Of a stretch of DNA of 60,927 nt, positions 1-18,500 are shown in pieces (positions within the stretch are counted from its first letter, which is position 1; every line of letters begins with the position of its first letter). Origin of the DNA: Brachionus plicatilis. Its lineage: Eukaryota > Rotifera > Eurotatoria > Ploima > Brachionidae. Under the pieces are notes generated by a model. It was not told the origin of the DNA. It made no database searches and worked only from the letters and a program-made list of their open reading frames with translations. The position numbers and the translations under genes are program-made. The stretch is taken from contig QEOQ01000207.1 of NCBI GenBank assembly GCA_010279815.1, forward strand, positions 26,009 through 86,935, in the 5' to 3' direction.

Positions 1-198
1 GAACCATTTGTCAAATTTAACTTATTATTTTTGCAACAAAAAATCTTCATGAATTTAATCTTGAGTGAACGAGCAAAGTGTCGAATAAAGTGAATTAATT
101 TTAAAAATGTTGTGGCAGTCAATTTTTAAAGAGGATTTTTTTTTTTAAATTTAGTTGCTGCTGATTAAATAAAAGCTGTTGTTGACGTTGCAGTTTGT

Positions 199-5577
<5,379 letters not shown>

Positions 5578-8500
5578 CTGAAAATTTAAAATAAAGTTTT
5601 ATTGTTGCGAGCAGCTAGAATAAATAGAGAATTTTAGCAACAATTTATAAAAAGAACTTTTTTTGTCGACTCTACAAATATCTCGTAAACTAGCTTTGAA
5701 AAAAAAAATTATTAATTCTTAGAGATCGCTTGATTATAATTTTATTATAATTTTGGCTTAAAGAGCGCTTTTTTTGTGAATTGCTTTGTGTTAGCCAAAC
5801 TACTGATTTCAATATTTTAATCCCCATCACTTAGACGCTCGTATTTATGCTAAATTTCTCTAGATTAAAAAATCATAATTTTTTTTTCCTTTTTTTTAGG
5901 CCACAGTGTAAACTTTTTTGTCCTATGTGTGAAATTTTTATCACTCGCACTTTGTCTTTGTGTTATCGCTTGAGAAAAAGTTAGATACAAAGATCGCAGG
6001 AATATTATTTTTTTGTGTTAAGAAAATTATATGAGAATTTCTAATATAAATTAGAATTGTGAAATAGTCATAGACTAGAATCATAGACTTGAAGCCTTTT
6101 GAAATATTTTTAAATATGGTTCATGTTAAAGAAAAAACCCTCTCTTGTGAGAGATATGCTGATTTTAGAAAAAGAAATTGCTTAATTTTAAAAAATATGC
6201 TTTTTTTAATAAATAAAACTCGGAGCTAAATTAGACTTTTGAAAACATAATTTAATCATAAAAAGCCTAGTTGAATATTGAATTTAATAAATTCACGTGT
6301 AAAGAAATTTAAATTATAGCTGCGTCAGTTTTAAGTAGTGATTTGATTGAACTCATTGAAAAATTTATTCTGTTCAATTACAATAAAAATTTTTTTTTTA
6401 ATACTTAAATAAGTTGAATGACCTTATTTAAAAAAAAAAATTAACTAAATTAAATGACACAAAAATAAAAATCCAAAAATAAGACCCACTTAAAATGGTA
6501 AAATCATAAAATTTCCAAACTAAATTCTAGTAATTTTTAAATATTTGGAAAAATGAAAATATTTTTACATTTTTTCATTTTCATATTTTTAGATTTTTTT
6601 TTTGCAATATTTCAGAAAATAAAAAAAATCTTCCAAACTATTTAGTTACTAAAATTAAAAATAAAAATTTTATGAAAAATTACACAAAAAATCTAAAAAT
6701 ATGAGAATGTAAAAATGTAAAATTTTCTACATGTTGCCAAATCTTTCTATTGACACCGTTTCAATGCTTTATTATACGATGAAGCATCAGTTGGCAAAAT
6801 TAGTATTCCAAAGACCTAAAAATTATATATCCTGACATTTATTGCTAATTCATAACCAATCTTATTCAAAAATAAAATTGCGAAACCTTAAATTTATTTT
6901 TAAAGCATCACATAAAAGAACGCAAGTTGAATTAGTCATAGATCAACAAAAAGAATAGCTGCAAAAATTACGATAAAGCTTATAAAAAAAAACAATCAAT
7001 ATCTGAATCTCTTTTGTTTTCTAAATTAAGTTTTAAAGTCTCTTTGTTTTAAAAATTTATAAGATTGCGATCTAAATTTTAAATTCATTATCGAAAGAAT
7101 GAAAAATTTACAACTTTGAAAAAAGATCAAATTTGTAATTTTAGAAAAATTTTATTAAATTGTTGATTAAAAAAATAAACCTTCTTGACAAATTTATTTT
7201 AGCTAAATTAATTACTTAAATAATGACGAAAATTGGGCGCTTAGCATGAATTCACTATTAATGGAAAGTGGTGATGAGAAAAAGTTTTTAATAAAATGAT
7301 CTAGCTTGAACTTGTTCTTCCAATAAAAAAATTCCGGATAAGTTTCCAATAATAGGAAAAATAGTTGACCAAGTGAATTAATAAAGATTTAGTTAAAAAA
7401 CAAAAAAATTATTTGACTTGAGTTCAGAAAAAATCACAAATAAAGTTAGTTTTATCATATTTAAATTTGTTTTTGGTTCTGATTGAATTATTTTGTTTTA
7501 TCAAAAAAATTTACCAAAATTTATTTGCGTAGTAGGATGACAAATTCAAACTGAAATTTGTCACATTTTTCGCAATTCAAATAAAATATTTGCTTTTTAA
7601 TAAAATTATTCATAAAGATATTAAATTATATTTTTGAATTTTATAATTATTCTTACTTAATCAAACATGTAACTTCGAAAAAATTGAAAAGTTAAGAAAT
7701 TGCTTATGATTTAAAAAATGACAAATCAGATGATTATGAATGATAAATAGAACCAAAATAAAAAAAAAATTTATTTGAAAATTTCCTATTCTTATGATAA
7801 TAATATTTAAAAAAAAATAATGAGATCTTGCAAAAATAACTAAAATAATGGGATACTAATTCAAATCACAACTTTGCATTAATAATCAATTATTTAATTT
7901 ATGATTTTTTTAAAAGTTTTTTCAAAATTATATTCAGAGCATAGATTTTAAAAGGTTTAAATAAAAAAATACTATGTTAATTATTTAAAAATAAATATAT
8001 AGCTCTGGGATATTAAAATGATAATTTTTACTCTTATTTTCTTGACCATTTAAATTTTGAAAGATTTCTTTTATTTTTTTAAAAAATTTTTTTTTCTGAA
8101 AAGAAGTTGTTTCATCTTATTCATCTTTTACGTGTCTTTATTAATTCTTCTATTCTATTTATTTCGTATTTTTTTTCCAACCAAAAATAGACTGATTGGA
8201 AACAAAAAGTCATAATTTAATTCTAAATTTTCCTAGCTCAATCTGGTCGGACAAAATTTAAGCCTAATCAATTCAATCGAATTTATTTTAAAGCTTTTCA
8301 AAAAATTCAAATATTAATAATAAAATAAGCTTTTTACTTTGTTTTGAACCCACATTAAATGTAATTTAATGTGTTACATAATAACTTATTTTGAATCAAT
8401 TTAAAGTTTTTATTTATTTGTTTCCAAGTAATAAATAAAAAAAAATAAAAAATTGCCCGAATATAATAAATTTAAAACTTGAAAAATACTTCAAAATCTA

Positions 8501-10313
8501 AATTAATGTATGCAACTGTACTATCTATTATTAAAGTAAATGAAAAGCTCTATCAAAGAGAAAGTCTTTACTAAATCCTTAAGATTTTATAATTATTTAG
8601 GCTCTAAATATTTAAAGTAAATGTTACTGGGCATTTTAGGGATCAATTTCTAGAACAAGTAAAAGAATAATGTTGTCAAAAGTAATGTTGCATTTTCTTT
8701 TCAAAAAATTGGCCTTTAATTGTAGAATATACACATTTAATTTATTTTTGATTTTACAGTGGGTATTTTAAAAACGACATGGCCCCTATGGTCGTGACCT
8801 AAAACCGAACTATCAGCGGCGTCGAGCCGTATCATAAACGGCACCGTACCGAACCGACAGAACCAACCGTACTGTACAAACCGTACCAATCGGCCTTTTG
8901 AATTGGTGCGTGATAGATTAATTAGATGAATGAATTATGCTTTTCTTAGAAAATTTACTAGCTTAATAAAATTATTAATACTTAAATTTTAATTAAATTT
9001 AAATACAATTAAATTATTTCTTTTCAATTTTCTCAAAAGAATAAAATGGGCGATATTATTCTTTTAATAATATTTTTGAATTACCGTTAACCCTTGCGAG
9101 ATAGCTTTTGAATCTTAGGTTTTAGCGCACGCATAAGCGACCATCGACTTCATGTTAAAATTGGCTCCCTTGTGATGCGTTCATAGAAATGCGGTTTGCA
9201 TGCTTCGTTTTGTAAGAATTCAATAAACCTAGGTAAAAAACCTTACTTAACCCCGAATTAATTTTAGGTAAAAAATTTAAGTTTTTGGGTTATGGTTATG
9301 GTGCCGGGTTAAAAATTTTGAAAAAAATTAAAATAATTAAAAATAGATTTTTAATTAAAAAAATCGATCTTAAATTGTGATTTAAGATCAAGGGTTAATA
9401 TTAAGGATTTGGAAAAAAGTATGTGATTAATTTATTTTTGAAATAATTTATTAAAATATGATTAGAGTTAGATAAAAAAATACTAATGAAGTATGTTTTT
9501 AAATTAAAAAGTTATTTTTTTTAGCCAATGAATTCTCTTTTTCTGTTTTTTATTCAAAGGTTTAACTTGGTTCCTGACTTTTTTCTTTTCTATAACTTTT
9601 CTGTTGTAATTGTTGATAGTGCTGGAAAATTTTGAGTAGACGAAATATCAATCGATGACATTACTAGTGTACCTGATGAGTGAAATTAACTGGGAAATGT
9701 ATGTGTTAGGGGAAAAAAATATGTTGTGAAATGGCTTTCAACTGTGATGATGCTTTTGATGATGGTGTTTTTGAGTACTGTGTATTTTTCGATATCCTTC
9801 ATCAAGATATCGAAAAATATAGAAATATAAAATTCCAATCATATTTCATTAGAAATAGATAAAGATTAGATAAGATCGATTTTTTTTAAATAAAAAAACT
9901 GTTTTAGAGCATTTCTATTATTCGACTATTCCTAAGTTAAAAGTCTAATTAAAAATAAAGAAAATAATTTGACACTTGATGATGTTGTTACATTAAGATA
10001 AGACTTTAAATATAAATCTAATTTGTTTCTAAAAAATTAAAATAAAAATCAAACAAATTCAAGAAAATGAAAAAAAAAGAAAAGAGAAAAGTGCTTAAGA
10101 TAATTAAAGGCCAGTTAAACATGTTTTATATGAAGGGCATTGGAATTAATTAAATTCTAATTAATTTACTTTAGTTATTACGATTTTGAAGCGGGAAAAG
10201 TCGAGAGAACATTTTTAAATTTTATAAATGATTATTTCAAGACATTATGAAATAGAGAGCAAAATGAATTGATCAAATGTCATATTATTATGTTCATTCT
10301 TAATTAAATTTTA
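5578..10313. other. AT-rich spacer, upstream of the DDX3-type gene
   Basis: No coding exon recognised. The helicase promoter and 5'UTR exon must lie in its first part but cannot be placed. It contains an imperfect inverted repeat at about 6570-6715, a GC-rich island at about 8775-8920, a moderately GC-rich stretch at 9110-9220 and a perfect hairpin at 9783-9819. Confidence 0.5.
9783..9819. repeat. perfect 14-bp hairpin with 9-nt loop
   Basis: TATTTTTCGATATC (9783-9796) and its exact reverse complement (9806-9819) flank CTTCATCAA. It is not next to a recognised gene. It could be a transcribed stem-loop or a transposon end. Confidence 0.6.
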
Positions 10314-11336
10314 TTAGTAAAAAGACATTGCTGACTTCTTGTAGTCAATAGCCATCATATACATTGTTCTTGTGTCTATCGTACAATTCGATTCTTCAAA
10401 ATCAAAACTCTCATAATTATCGGCCAACAAATTGGTCAAATAATTAAAACAGTATTCATAATTGAATTTCTTCTTTACAGCTGATGCCAGCCAGTCAATT
10501 CGATGTTTAAAAAAAGCTTCTTCCGCTGCTATACCAGCTTCTTGTAAATTATGTTTATTACCAATATTGGGAAGCTTGGGACTTGAAAGATTTAAATCTT
10601 TTAATCCATGACGAATTATAACATGACAAGTTTCATGAACAAATAATCTTAAGCATTCAAATTTTAGGATATTTAAAGCTTTAACTTCATCCATTGAAGT
10701 AATCAATCCATTGTATTTCATTGTAAGTTCATTTTGATTAATATAAATTGAATTTTTACCAGAAAAACCATTAAGCCCTGGAATATAGCATGAAATAAGG
10801 TAAATTTTCAGACTTCTAAAATTAAATACAATACTCTCGGTTAGGATTAAATCACGAGCAACTACCAAGATTTCATCTGTAAATTTTTTGCATTCTTTTA
10901 ATTCTTCAAAAAATTTCATTAATTCTGTCTCAAAAGACAATTCACTTGTCTCGATTATTTTAATCGTTTCCAAAAAAAAAAAGAAATCATTCCAAACATA
11001 TTTGTCACCAATATTTCCTTTACTAAAATGAAGTAAAAATAATAACTGAGCAAATTGATTTTTGTTTATATTTAAATTTTGCGTATCAAGCAAAATTTTA
11101 TTCAATTTTGTCAATTCATCATGCCCAAAATCGAATTTATAAAAAAACGGGTTCAAGCCGAGGTTTGAAACAATTGAATCTCGCAGAAGAGCTACACATT
11201 GCGGCTTGTCAACTTCTGTTGTAAGCTTTATTTTATGCGGAGTAGATACAAGTAGTATTTCCTTTCGAAAATATTCAAAAGAAAATTCTGAATTTTTAGA
11301 ATTTTCATAATAATTTAAAAATAGTTGAGCGGCCAT
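10314..11336 (-). CDS. HExxH (zincin-like) protein of unknown function
   Basis: Intronless 340-aa reading frame with ATG at 11336 and TAA at 10314. I do not recognise an orthologue. Residues 234-238 are HETCH, an HExxH zinc-protease signature, inside a helix-like segment (RLFVHETCHVIIRH). About 30 residues on comes QEAGIAAEEAFF (about 265-276), where a glutamate could be the third ligand as in gluzincins. No signal peptide or membrane segment is seen. The N-terminal two thirds is charged and leucine-rich without a known domain. It sits 1.2 kb downstream of the fucosyltransferase 3' end on the same strand. Peptidase activity is inferred from the motif only; a catalytically inactive relative is possible. 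Confidence 0.7.
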   Translation of the reverse strand: MAAQLFLNYYENSKNSEFSFEYFRKEILLVSTPHKIKLTTEVDKPQCVALLRDSIVSNLGLNPFFYKFDFGHDELTKLNKILLDTQNLNINKNQFAQLLFLLHFSKGNIGDKYVWNDFFFFLETIKIIETSELSFETELMKFFEELKECKKFTDEILVVARDLILTESIVFNFRSLKIYLISCYIPGLNGFSGKNSIYINQNELTMKYNGLITSMDEVKALNILKFECLRLFVHETCHVIIRHGLKDLNLSSPKLPNIGNKHNLQEAGIAAEEAFFKHRIDWLASAVKKKFNYEYCFNYLTNLLADNYESFDFEESNCTIDTRTMYMMAIDYKKSAMSFY

Positions 11337-12529
11337 TTTCTAAATATTATTTGAAAAATTAATAAATATAAAATCATGAATTAAAAATTTTAATTACTTT
11401 TTGAATGTTTTCCACGAAATATTTCAGAATCATTTAAAAAGGTACATAGAAAGATTTTAAAAAAGTTATGTGAATTGGATACACATAATTTGGAATACCT
11501 AAATTAAAAATAATAACAATTTTTTAAAAATTTGAAATTGGCTAAACTCTGAAAATAGACAAGTATTTTGTAATAACTTTTTTTTTGCACTTATCAACAT
11601 CAAAACAAATTTTGAGACTGATAAATTTCATGACCAGCTGATAGTAAAAATCAAGTAAAATTCCTGACTTGTGACTTTTATACAAGTCCGGTGAAAGTTC
11701 AATAAAAAAATCATCAGCTAATTTTAAGCAAATTTACTTAATTCAGTAAAAAAAGTCTGTAAAAAGTTTGCAAAATTCAAAATTAAAACATTGAATTTTA
11801 GAGGAAAAAAGTTATTTTAATTGATGTTTTCATTGTTTTATTATTTAAACAATTTTTTTCATTTATTTAGTAAGCAAATTTGGAAAAAAACTATATTAAA
11901 CTTATAAATTTCGTGACATACTAAATAATTTTCAGGACCAATTTTTGATATTTACTCGAGAGTAAAAAAAAACAATTAAAAAACAGCAAAAATAAACGTG
12001 ATTGCCCTAACGAGTTAAAACGGGGAAAAAACGGACCATAAATGCAAAAAAAACAGTAATTAAAAATTTAAAAAATTAGTATATTCTTGAAAATACACGG
12101 ATACATTATTTTTTACTTCTTAATAAATTTAATAATAAAATAATTCTATTTTAAATTTCAAGAATTAAACTATTTTCAAAATTTTTCCAAAAACAATCAA
12201 AAACTAGCAAAATGCAAAAATATAAATGCAAAAAAGCAAATTTTTCGCAAAAAGGCTTTTTTGCATTTATATTTTTGCATTTTTCTATTTTTTAATTGTT
12301 TTTTTTTTTCACTAGTAGATAAAACTCAATAACAAAATTTTTTTTTCTGTTATTTTTTTAATCTAAAATTCTCTATGACCGAATATATACAGTATTACAT
12401 GTCAACTCACAGATAATTTTGTGCATTTGGATGAAATACAGTGGTCATATGTTTTCCTATTTTATATCACATAACGTAATTTTGATTAATAGAAAAATTT
12501 ATTTTATTAATTTTATTTAAGTTCAAATT
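11337..12529. other. AT-rich spacer with a palindromic element
   Basis: No gene seen. A nearly perfect inverted repeat lies at 12209-12237 and 12255-12283 (29 bp, AAAATGCAAAAATATAAATG.. on the left), with weaker pairing extending to about 12190 and 12305. It is likely a small fold-back element. Confidence 0.5.
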
Positions 12530-15500
12530 TTAATTTTTAGTATTATTTGTATTTGCATTCAAGCTCTTTAAAATGTTTTTTTCTTGTGAGACAATTTTAG
12601 CTCGAGTGTTGTCATCATAATCTTGAAGATAAAAGTTTTTCGACTCATCAAAACCAGGAAGCTTGCAACTTTTTTTTTTACTCCAAAACTTTTCAACATT
12701 ATCTATTATTGTAGTTTTAACTGGAAAAAAAGTATCTAATTTCATTTGAACACACATATCACATATTGTGCTCATTATCGATCGAATTGGTTTTATATAT
12801 TTTTTCCATTTAAAATATGAATTGTACGCTGTATTGTTTTTATCTAGATATATCAGATATTCAGCTAAATCCTTCGGATTTTTAAAGTCCAACACATCAA
12901 TAAACCCGGATTTCGGTACCTTTAAAAAACTTCATCAGATGTAAATTTAAAGAATCGTTTTTTTTATTTTTTATTTTTTATTTGGTTAATAGCTACTCCA
13001 GAGTAGAGATGTTAAAAAATAATTTAGAAAATCAAATTAAAAATAAGAAAAAATTCTGTATTATCAAAAATCGTCAATATTATAAAAATGAATCATAATA
13101 AACAAAAAGAAGTTAAAAAAAAAAGTATTCAATGGAATATCTTGATAAGGCAAAAAAAGATGGGGTTGTGAAATTCGCTTCAATTCGATCTTTTCAATTC
13201 AGAAAAACTTGAATAACTTTTTTATTAAAAAAGATAATTTAGTTCTATAAAATGCTTAATTATAAGCAAATTTGCTTAATGCAGCAATATAGGTCTGCAA
13301 AATAGTCTGCAATTTTCTGCATTTTGCACGCCATTAAAAAGTATTCAAATCAATTGTGCACTTACTTTGCAGAGTTTTTGCAGACATACATTTTCCGGCT
13401 AAGCAAAGTTGCTTAAAGAATAAGCATTTTACAGAACTAAATTATTCCTTATAGTAAAAAAGTTATTCTAATTTTTCTGAATTGATACGATCGAATTGAA
13501 ATGAACTTCATAGCACCGAAAAAGATGTTTTTGAAAAAAAATTGAACACTACTCAAGTTTCAAATTTATACAACATTCTGAGATAGTAACAAACGGTTAG
13601 ATTTTCAATGTGATGATGCCTCGACTAATCTTTTAAGCTAAAAAAAATCAAGCATAAAATTTATTTTAAATTCGTTAATAATTCGTTTAAATTTTTTTCT
13701 AAATAGTTATGTTCTAGCGTATATTTAAAAGAATAACAATAAAGAATATTTTAAATATTTATATTATTAAAAAAAACAAAAAATCCTTTTTTTAATTCTT
13801 ATTGAGCTAATTGGGTGAATTCGGTGAATATCCTGAAAAAGAGGTTAGTTCTCGGGCTAAATATTTACAAAATCAGGGGTAATTGGGTTAACCTAATTCG
13901 CCCAATAAGGCTTCACCCAATTAACCGCAGGAGATAAAGGGGTGACTAGAAAAAAGTGGTCTAATTCGGTGAGTATTTTTGGAGTTTTTGAATAAAATGA
14001 GTGCGAAATATGCAATAAAAAAGAAATAGGTCACCCGGTTAGGCTCATTTACCTTATGTTTTTTTTTCTAAGGGTTCTGGAATGTGTGCAATGCCACCGC
14101 TAGGTGAAGCTGAGAGGGTTCATGTGTTTTTAGAGTATAAATTTGCGATGAAAGATATGAGTGCAAGGTGCATGAATAAGAGAAAAATCATAAGTAAAGC
14201 CGATTTCGTCATTGGTATGGGGTCAGTGGAATGGAATAAAGAATTAGGGGAAGGGAATATAAATAAATGTTATGCAAGTTTTTGAATGACTATGTGAGAA
14301 CACGTACCTGAGAAAAGAGATATAGTAAGATGGCCTAACCGGGTGACCTATTTTTTCTATTTTTTGTCTATCGACTTAGTTTTGTTTGAAAACTCCAAAT
14401 TCGTTAACCGAATTAGACCGAATTTTCCGACTCACCCCCTTAGCAATAGGGGTTAATGAGGTTAGAGTCAACTCAGAATGGACTTAATAAAAAATACTTT
14501 AATTTAATTCTTGTTTTGTATTGATAGCTTAGGCAGAGAGCTTTCAATATCATGCTTATTTGAGCTATTTGGTGTATTGGTTTCTTGTGAAAATTTAATT
14601 TAGTGAATTAACCCATTTAGCCAAATAGGTAATTTGGTAATTTTTGGAACCTTTTACAAAAAAATAAATTTTGACACATTGATGAGGTCCTATAAAAAAA
14701 TTAATGTTATTTTCCGAATCCTCGATATCTTTTCTACCTATAATGCTGCTTTTAAAACAAAATTTTTATTTTATTTTTCCGTAAAATTCAATCAAAATTC
14801 ATTCACCATTCACAACCATTCAAAACCCCATTCACACATTAAATAATTACCCCATCTTACTATAATTCATGTACGAGCATACTTAAAAATGGATATAATA
14901 CGATGTTAAAAGCGCGTTAAAAATAAAGTATCGAGCTTGGTATATGATGAAAGCATGTATAGAGCAATAAAGAGATTGAGAAAAGTGAAAAGAGATTATG
15001 AGAACAGACTAGCTAGAAAAGCAAAAAATGATCCCAAACTAATTTTCGCCTTTTTCAGAAGTAAAATAGGAGAAAAAGAAATAGAAATAAGGATGTTGAT
15101 GACAAAAAAGAGTGAAGTAACGAGTGAAAATAAAAATCATGACGGAATTGTTAAATGACCAGCTTCATTAATAAGGGATCTAAAGATATTATGCCTTATT
15201 TTCCATTACGAACTTTCTAATCTTCCGATATTGAAAATGTCTCGCGAAAGCGATGGAGATCTCATTGAGCTCAGATCAGAGAAATTATATGGAAGCAAAT
15301 TGATGGGTGTTGATGAAGTACATACACTAATACTCAAAAACTGAGCAAAAAAAATGTCAGTGTCTTAATAGATAGATTGCTTGGAATGCTAAAGTGAACG
15401 TTTACAAGTAGATAGAAGAGGTTGTGGGTAATATTGTATTTTTCTATGGTGAGACCTCACCTAGACTACGCAGTGCAGGTGTGGAATCCAAATTTCAAAA

Positions 15501-18500
15501 GGTATGTGAATGCGTTAGAAAAGGTGCAAGAACGGGAGACAAAGATACCTGTGTCGCTAAGAAATATGTCATAAGATATGAGGTTTACTAGAATGGGACT
15601 GAAAAGGCCTAGTGAAAGATGACTGAGAGTAGATTCTATTGGAATAGACAAATTAGTGAATGGATTAGAATAGTTGGACCTGGTCAGAGATCTGGTGAAC
15701 ATACTAGAAAACAAGGGTCCGTGGCGCTTAAAGGGAATAGCGTCAGAGTTCAGAGAGAGAAATTTTCTCTGCTCAAATTAGAAACGATTTTGCAGTTGCG
15801 GTGAGCGCTAGACATATTCTATATTCTCAAACAGAGTAGTGTCGTACTGGAAAAAGTTGCCAGAAATGTGGTAAAATCTGAGCAACCACTGGCTTCAAAG
15901 CGGTTTTAGATATATTTAATAGTACCGCTGCTAAAGCTCCACACTGCCAAATGGTTTTGATGGGCTCAGAAACTCTTTATGTTAAGTGTTGCAGCAAGAA
16001 CTACTACAACTTCTACCACTATTGAATAAAATAAAATGAAATTCTAAGAAAACCTGATTTTTAAATTAATAAACATGAACATTTTAATTTCGTCAATTTT
16101 TTGACTTTTTTGTTCTTATCTTAATCATTAAAACACTATGTATAGGAATTTGTTCTCAAAAATAATTTGAAATATTTCAAAATAACACTTTTTTCGATTC
16201 TCAAGGAAAAAAGGTAGCTTGCATCATTAAAAATAACTGCCTTTAGATCTAATTTTTCATTTTACATTTGGTAATTTTAAATTGACATGAATTTTTCAGC
16301 TTAACATTTTTATGTAATACTTTATCTAAAAAGGCCCAAAAAAGGGTCTACCTAGTCCCCACAAACAAAAAACTGTCAACCACAAATCTAAAATTTTCAG
16401 CACAAAAATAACTTGACTACGACAAAAACTGCTCTCCACAAATAAAAAAACTTCTATGCACAAATTTTTCCATAAATTTTCAAAACTGTTAAACACAAAA
16501 AAAAATCTTCTAAGCAAATTTTTTTAATATCTATTAAGAACTTCAACTAAATATTTTAGATAATAAATTGCTTATAATTTTACGTAATAAAAAAAAAAAT
16601 CCGATTTTTCGGAACACTAAAATCCAACAAAAATAAAGCGAAAAAGAAAAAACAATGACAATTCATTGAATGATGCAGGGCCAGTATTAAATGAGAATCC
16701 GACGAATTTGTTAATAAACCTAAAAAAGGTTGTCCAAAATGACCTGGAAATTGGTTTTCCTTAAAAAAGATTTAAATTTAATTATTTTATTAATAAAATA
16801 TTTAAATTTTTTGTATATAATTTTATAAACACTATTTGAAAAAATTATAAACTATTTGGTTAAATATGTAAAAATAATTTTTTTTTGAATTCCGCACAAA
16901 AAAATTGTGTTATGTAGTGATTTGTGTTAAGTTCTTGGTTTGTGGTGAAAAGCTTTTAGTTTGTGGGCAACAGTTTTTTAATTGTGGGGAACCATTTATC
17001 TCGCCCAAAAAATAACAAGTTTTATCAATAAAAAATTATACAAGATAAAATTCAAAATAGTTCTTTTAATTAAATTAAATCATTTGATAGTTTTTCCAGT
17101 TATTATTCACTACAACAATATAAAATTAATATTTCGTTTTCCTATTAACTTGAATTGAAAATTTTTTGGCAATGTTAAAAGATGGGTATACGAGGTTGGG
17201 AGGAGCTTCTGTGTTTTATTGTCGAATTATTTAAAATTAATCTATTGCTTAGTAGTTGATTAATTAAAAAAAAGTGCGAATTTAATTTGATTAATTTTTT
17301 GAAAATTTTTTATCAAAAAGCGCACAATATTAAGGGTAATATAAATTAAATTGATATTGTAGTTTTTGAGTAAACTTGAAGAAACGATCTTAGAAAAAAC
17401 TCAATAATTTCTTTCCAACTCTAAAATAGTCAATTGCTTACTAAATTTATTCTAGATACTATTCATGAAAAATGCAAAAAAACTTGCCTACTCCAAATGG
17501 TACCCTTTACAGTTTTCTTATAAAATAATTGGCCACATTCTATGAACCATTAATTTATAGCTTAATTATTCTCGCATGACCTCAAATTTATTCGCATTTT
17601 AACTTAACTAACTTATTTTAATTTGTTTATTAAAAAAAGAAAGTTAACAAAAAAATTAAATAATCAAAGGTTTATATCGGAACAACTTTGGAAATACATC
17701 TCTTAAAAAAGTCATTAGTATGGTAAGCTTAACTATAGAATGAAATAGCAAACAAGAAAGTTGAAGAAATATTCTAACATTATAAAATATTAACAATATA
17801 TCAATATTAAATTCTCAAGCACTCTAGAGAGCTTATTATTTAAACTGATAAATTAATAAAATTTAAGCAATTTAATAAAAAAAAATTGGAATAAAAATTT
17901 TCTAAACTTTTTTAATAAGATGGGAAAAAATCCAATCTCAAGCAGGATTTATTTTGGAATATTTTACTAACAAAAATTTGAGATTAATTTCAACTTTGGC
18001 CACAAATTAAGAAGGGCTATCAACTATACATAAAAAATACTTCTCAGTTTTTTAATGATTGTTTTAGAGTAAATTATAGTATTTTTAATTTTTAAAAAAT
18101 TTGAACTCATCGGTGTTTTCACCTCAACAAAGAAGGATTCGTTTTGTTGAATCATAGCATAGCGTTTCAAGGAAATAAACCGTTATTGTTTTCGCGGAAA
18201 TAAATGCTATTCCTCCACAAATAAAAAACCTTAATAGATATATTCAATATACAGTACTGCACAAAAGTTTAGACGCACAGGTTTTTTAACAAGTATAATT
18301 CGTAAGACATAAAAATATTAAGTTTTATTTTAGAAATATACAAAATAAAAATCAGTTTTTAATTAAACTAACTCTGCTCTTCAAATTGATATAAAATATA
18401 TGATAATTCGATTTTAAACTTATCTGAAAAATTGAAATTAAATAAAAGCCATAAAAATGTGAGTCAAAAATTTTTGCACAAAAGTTTAGACGCACATCAT

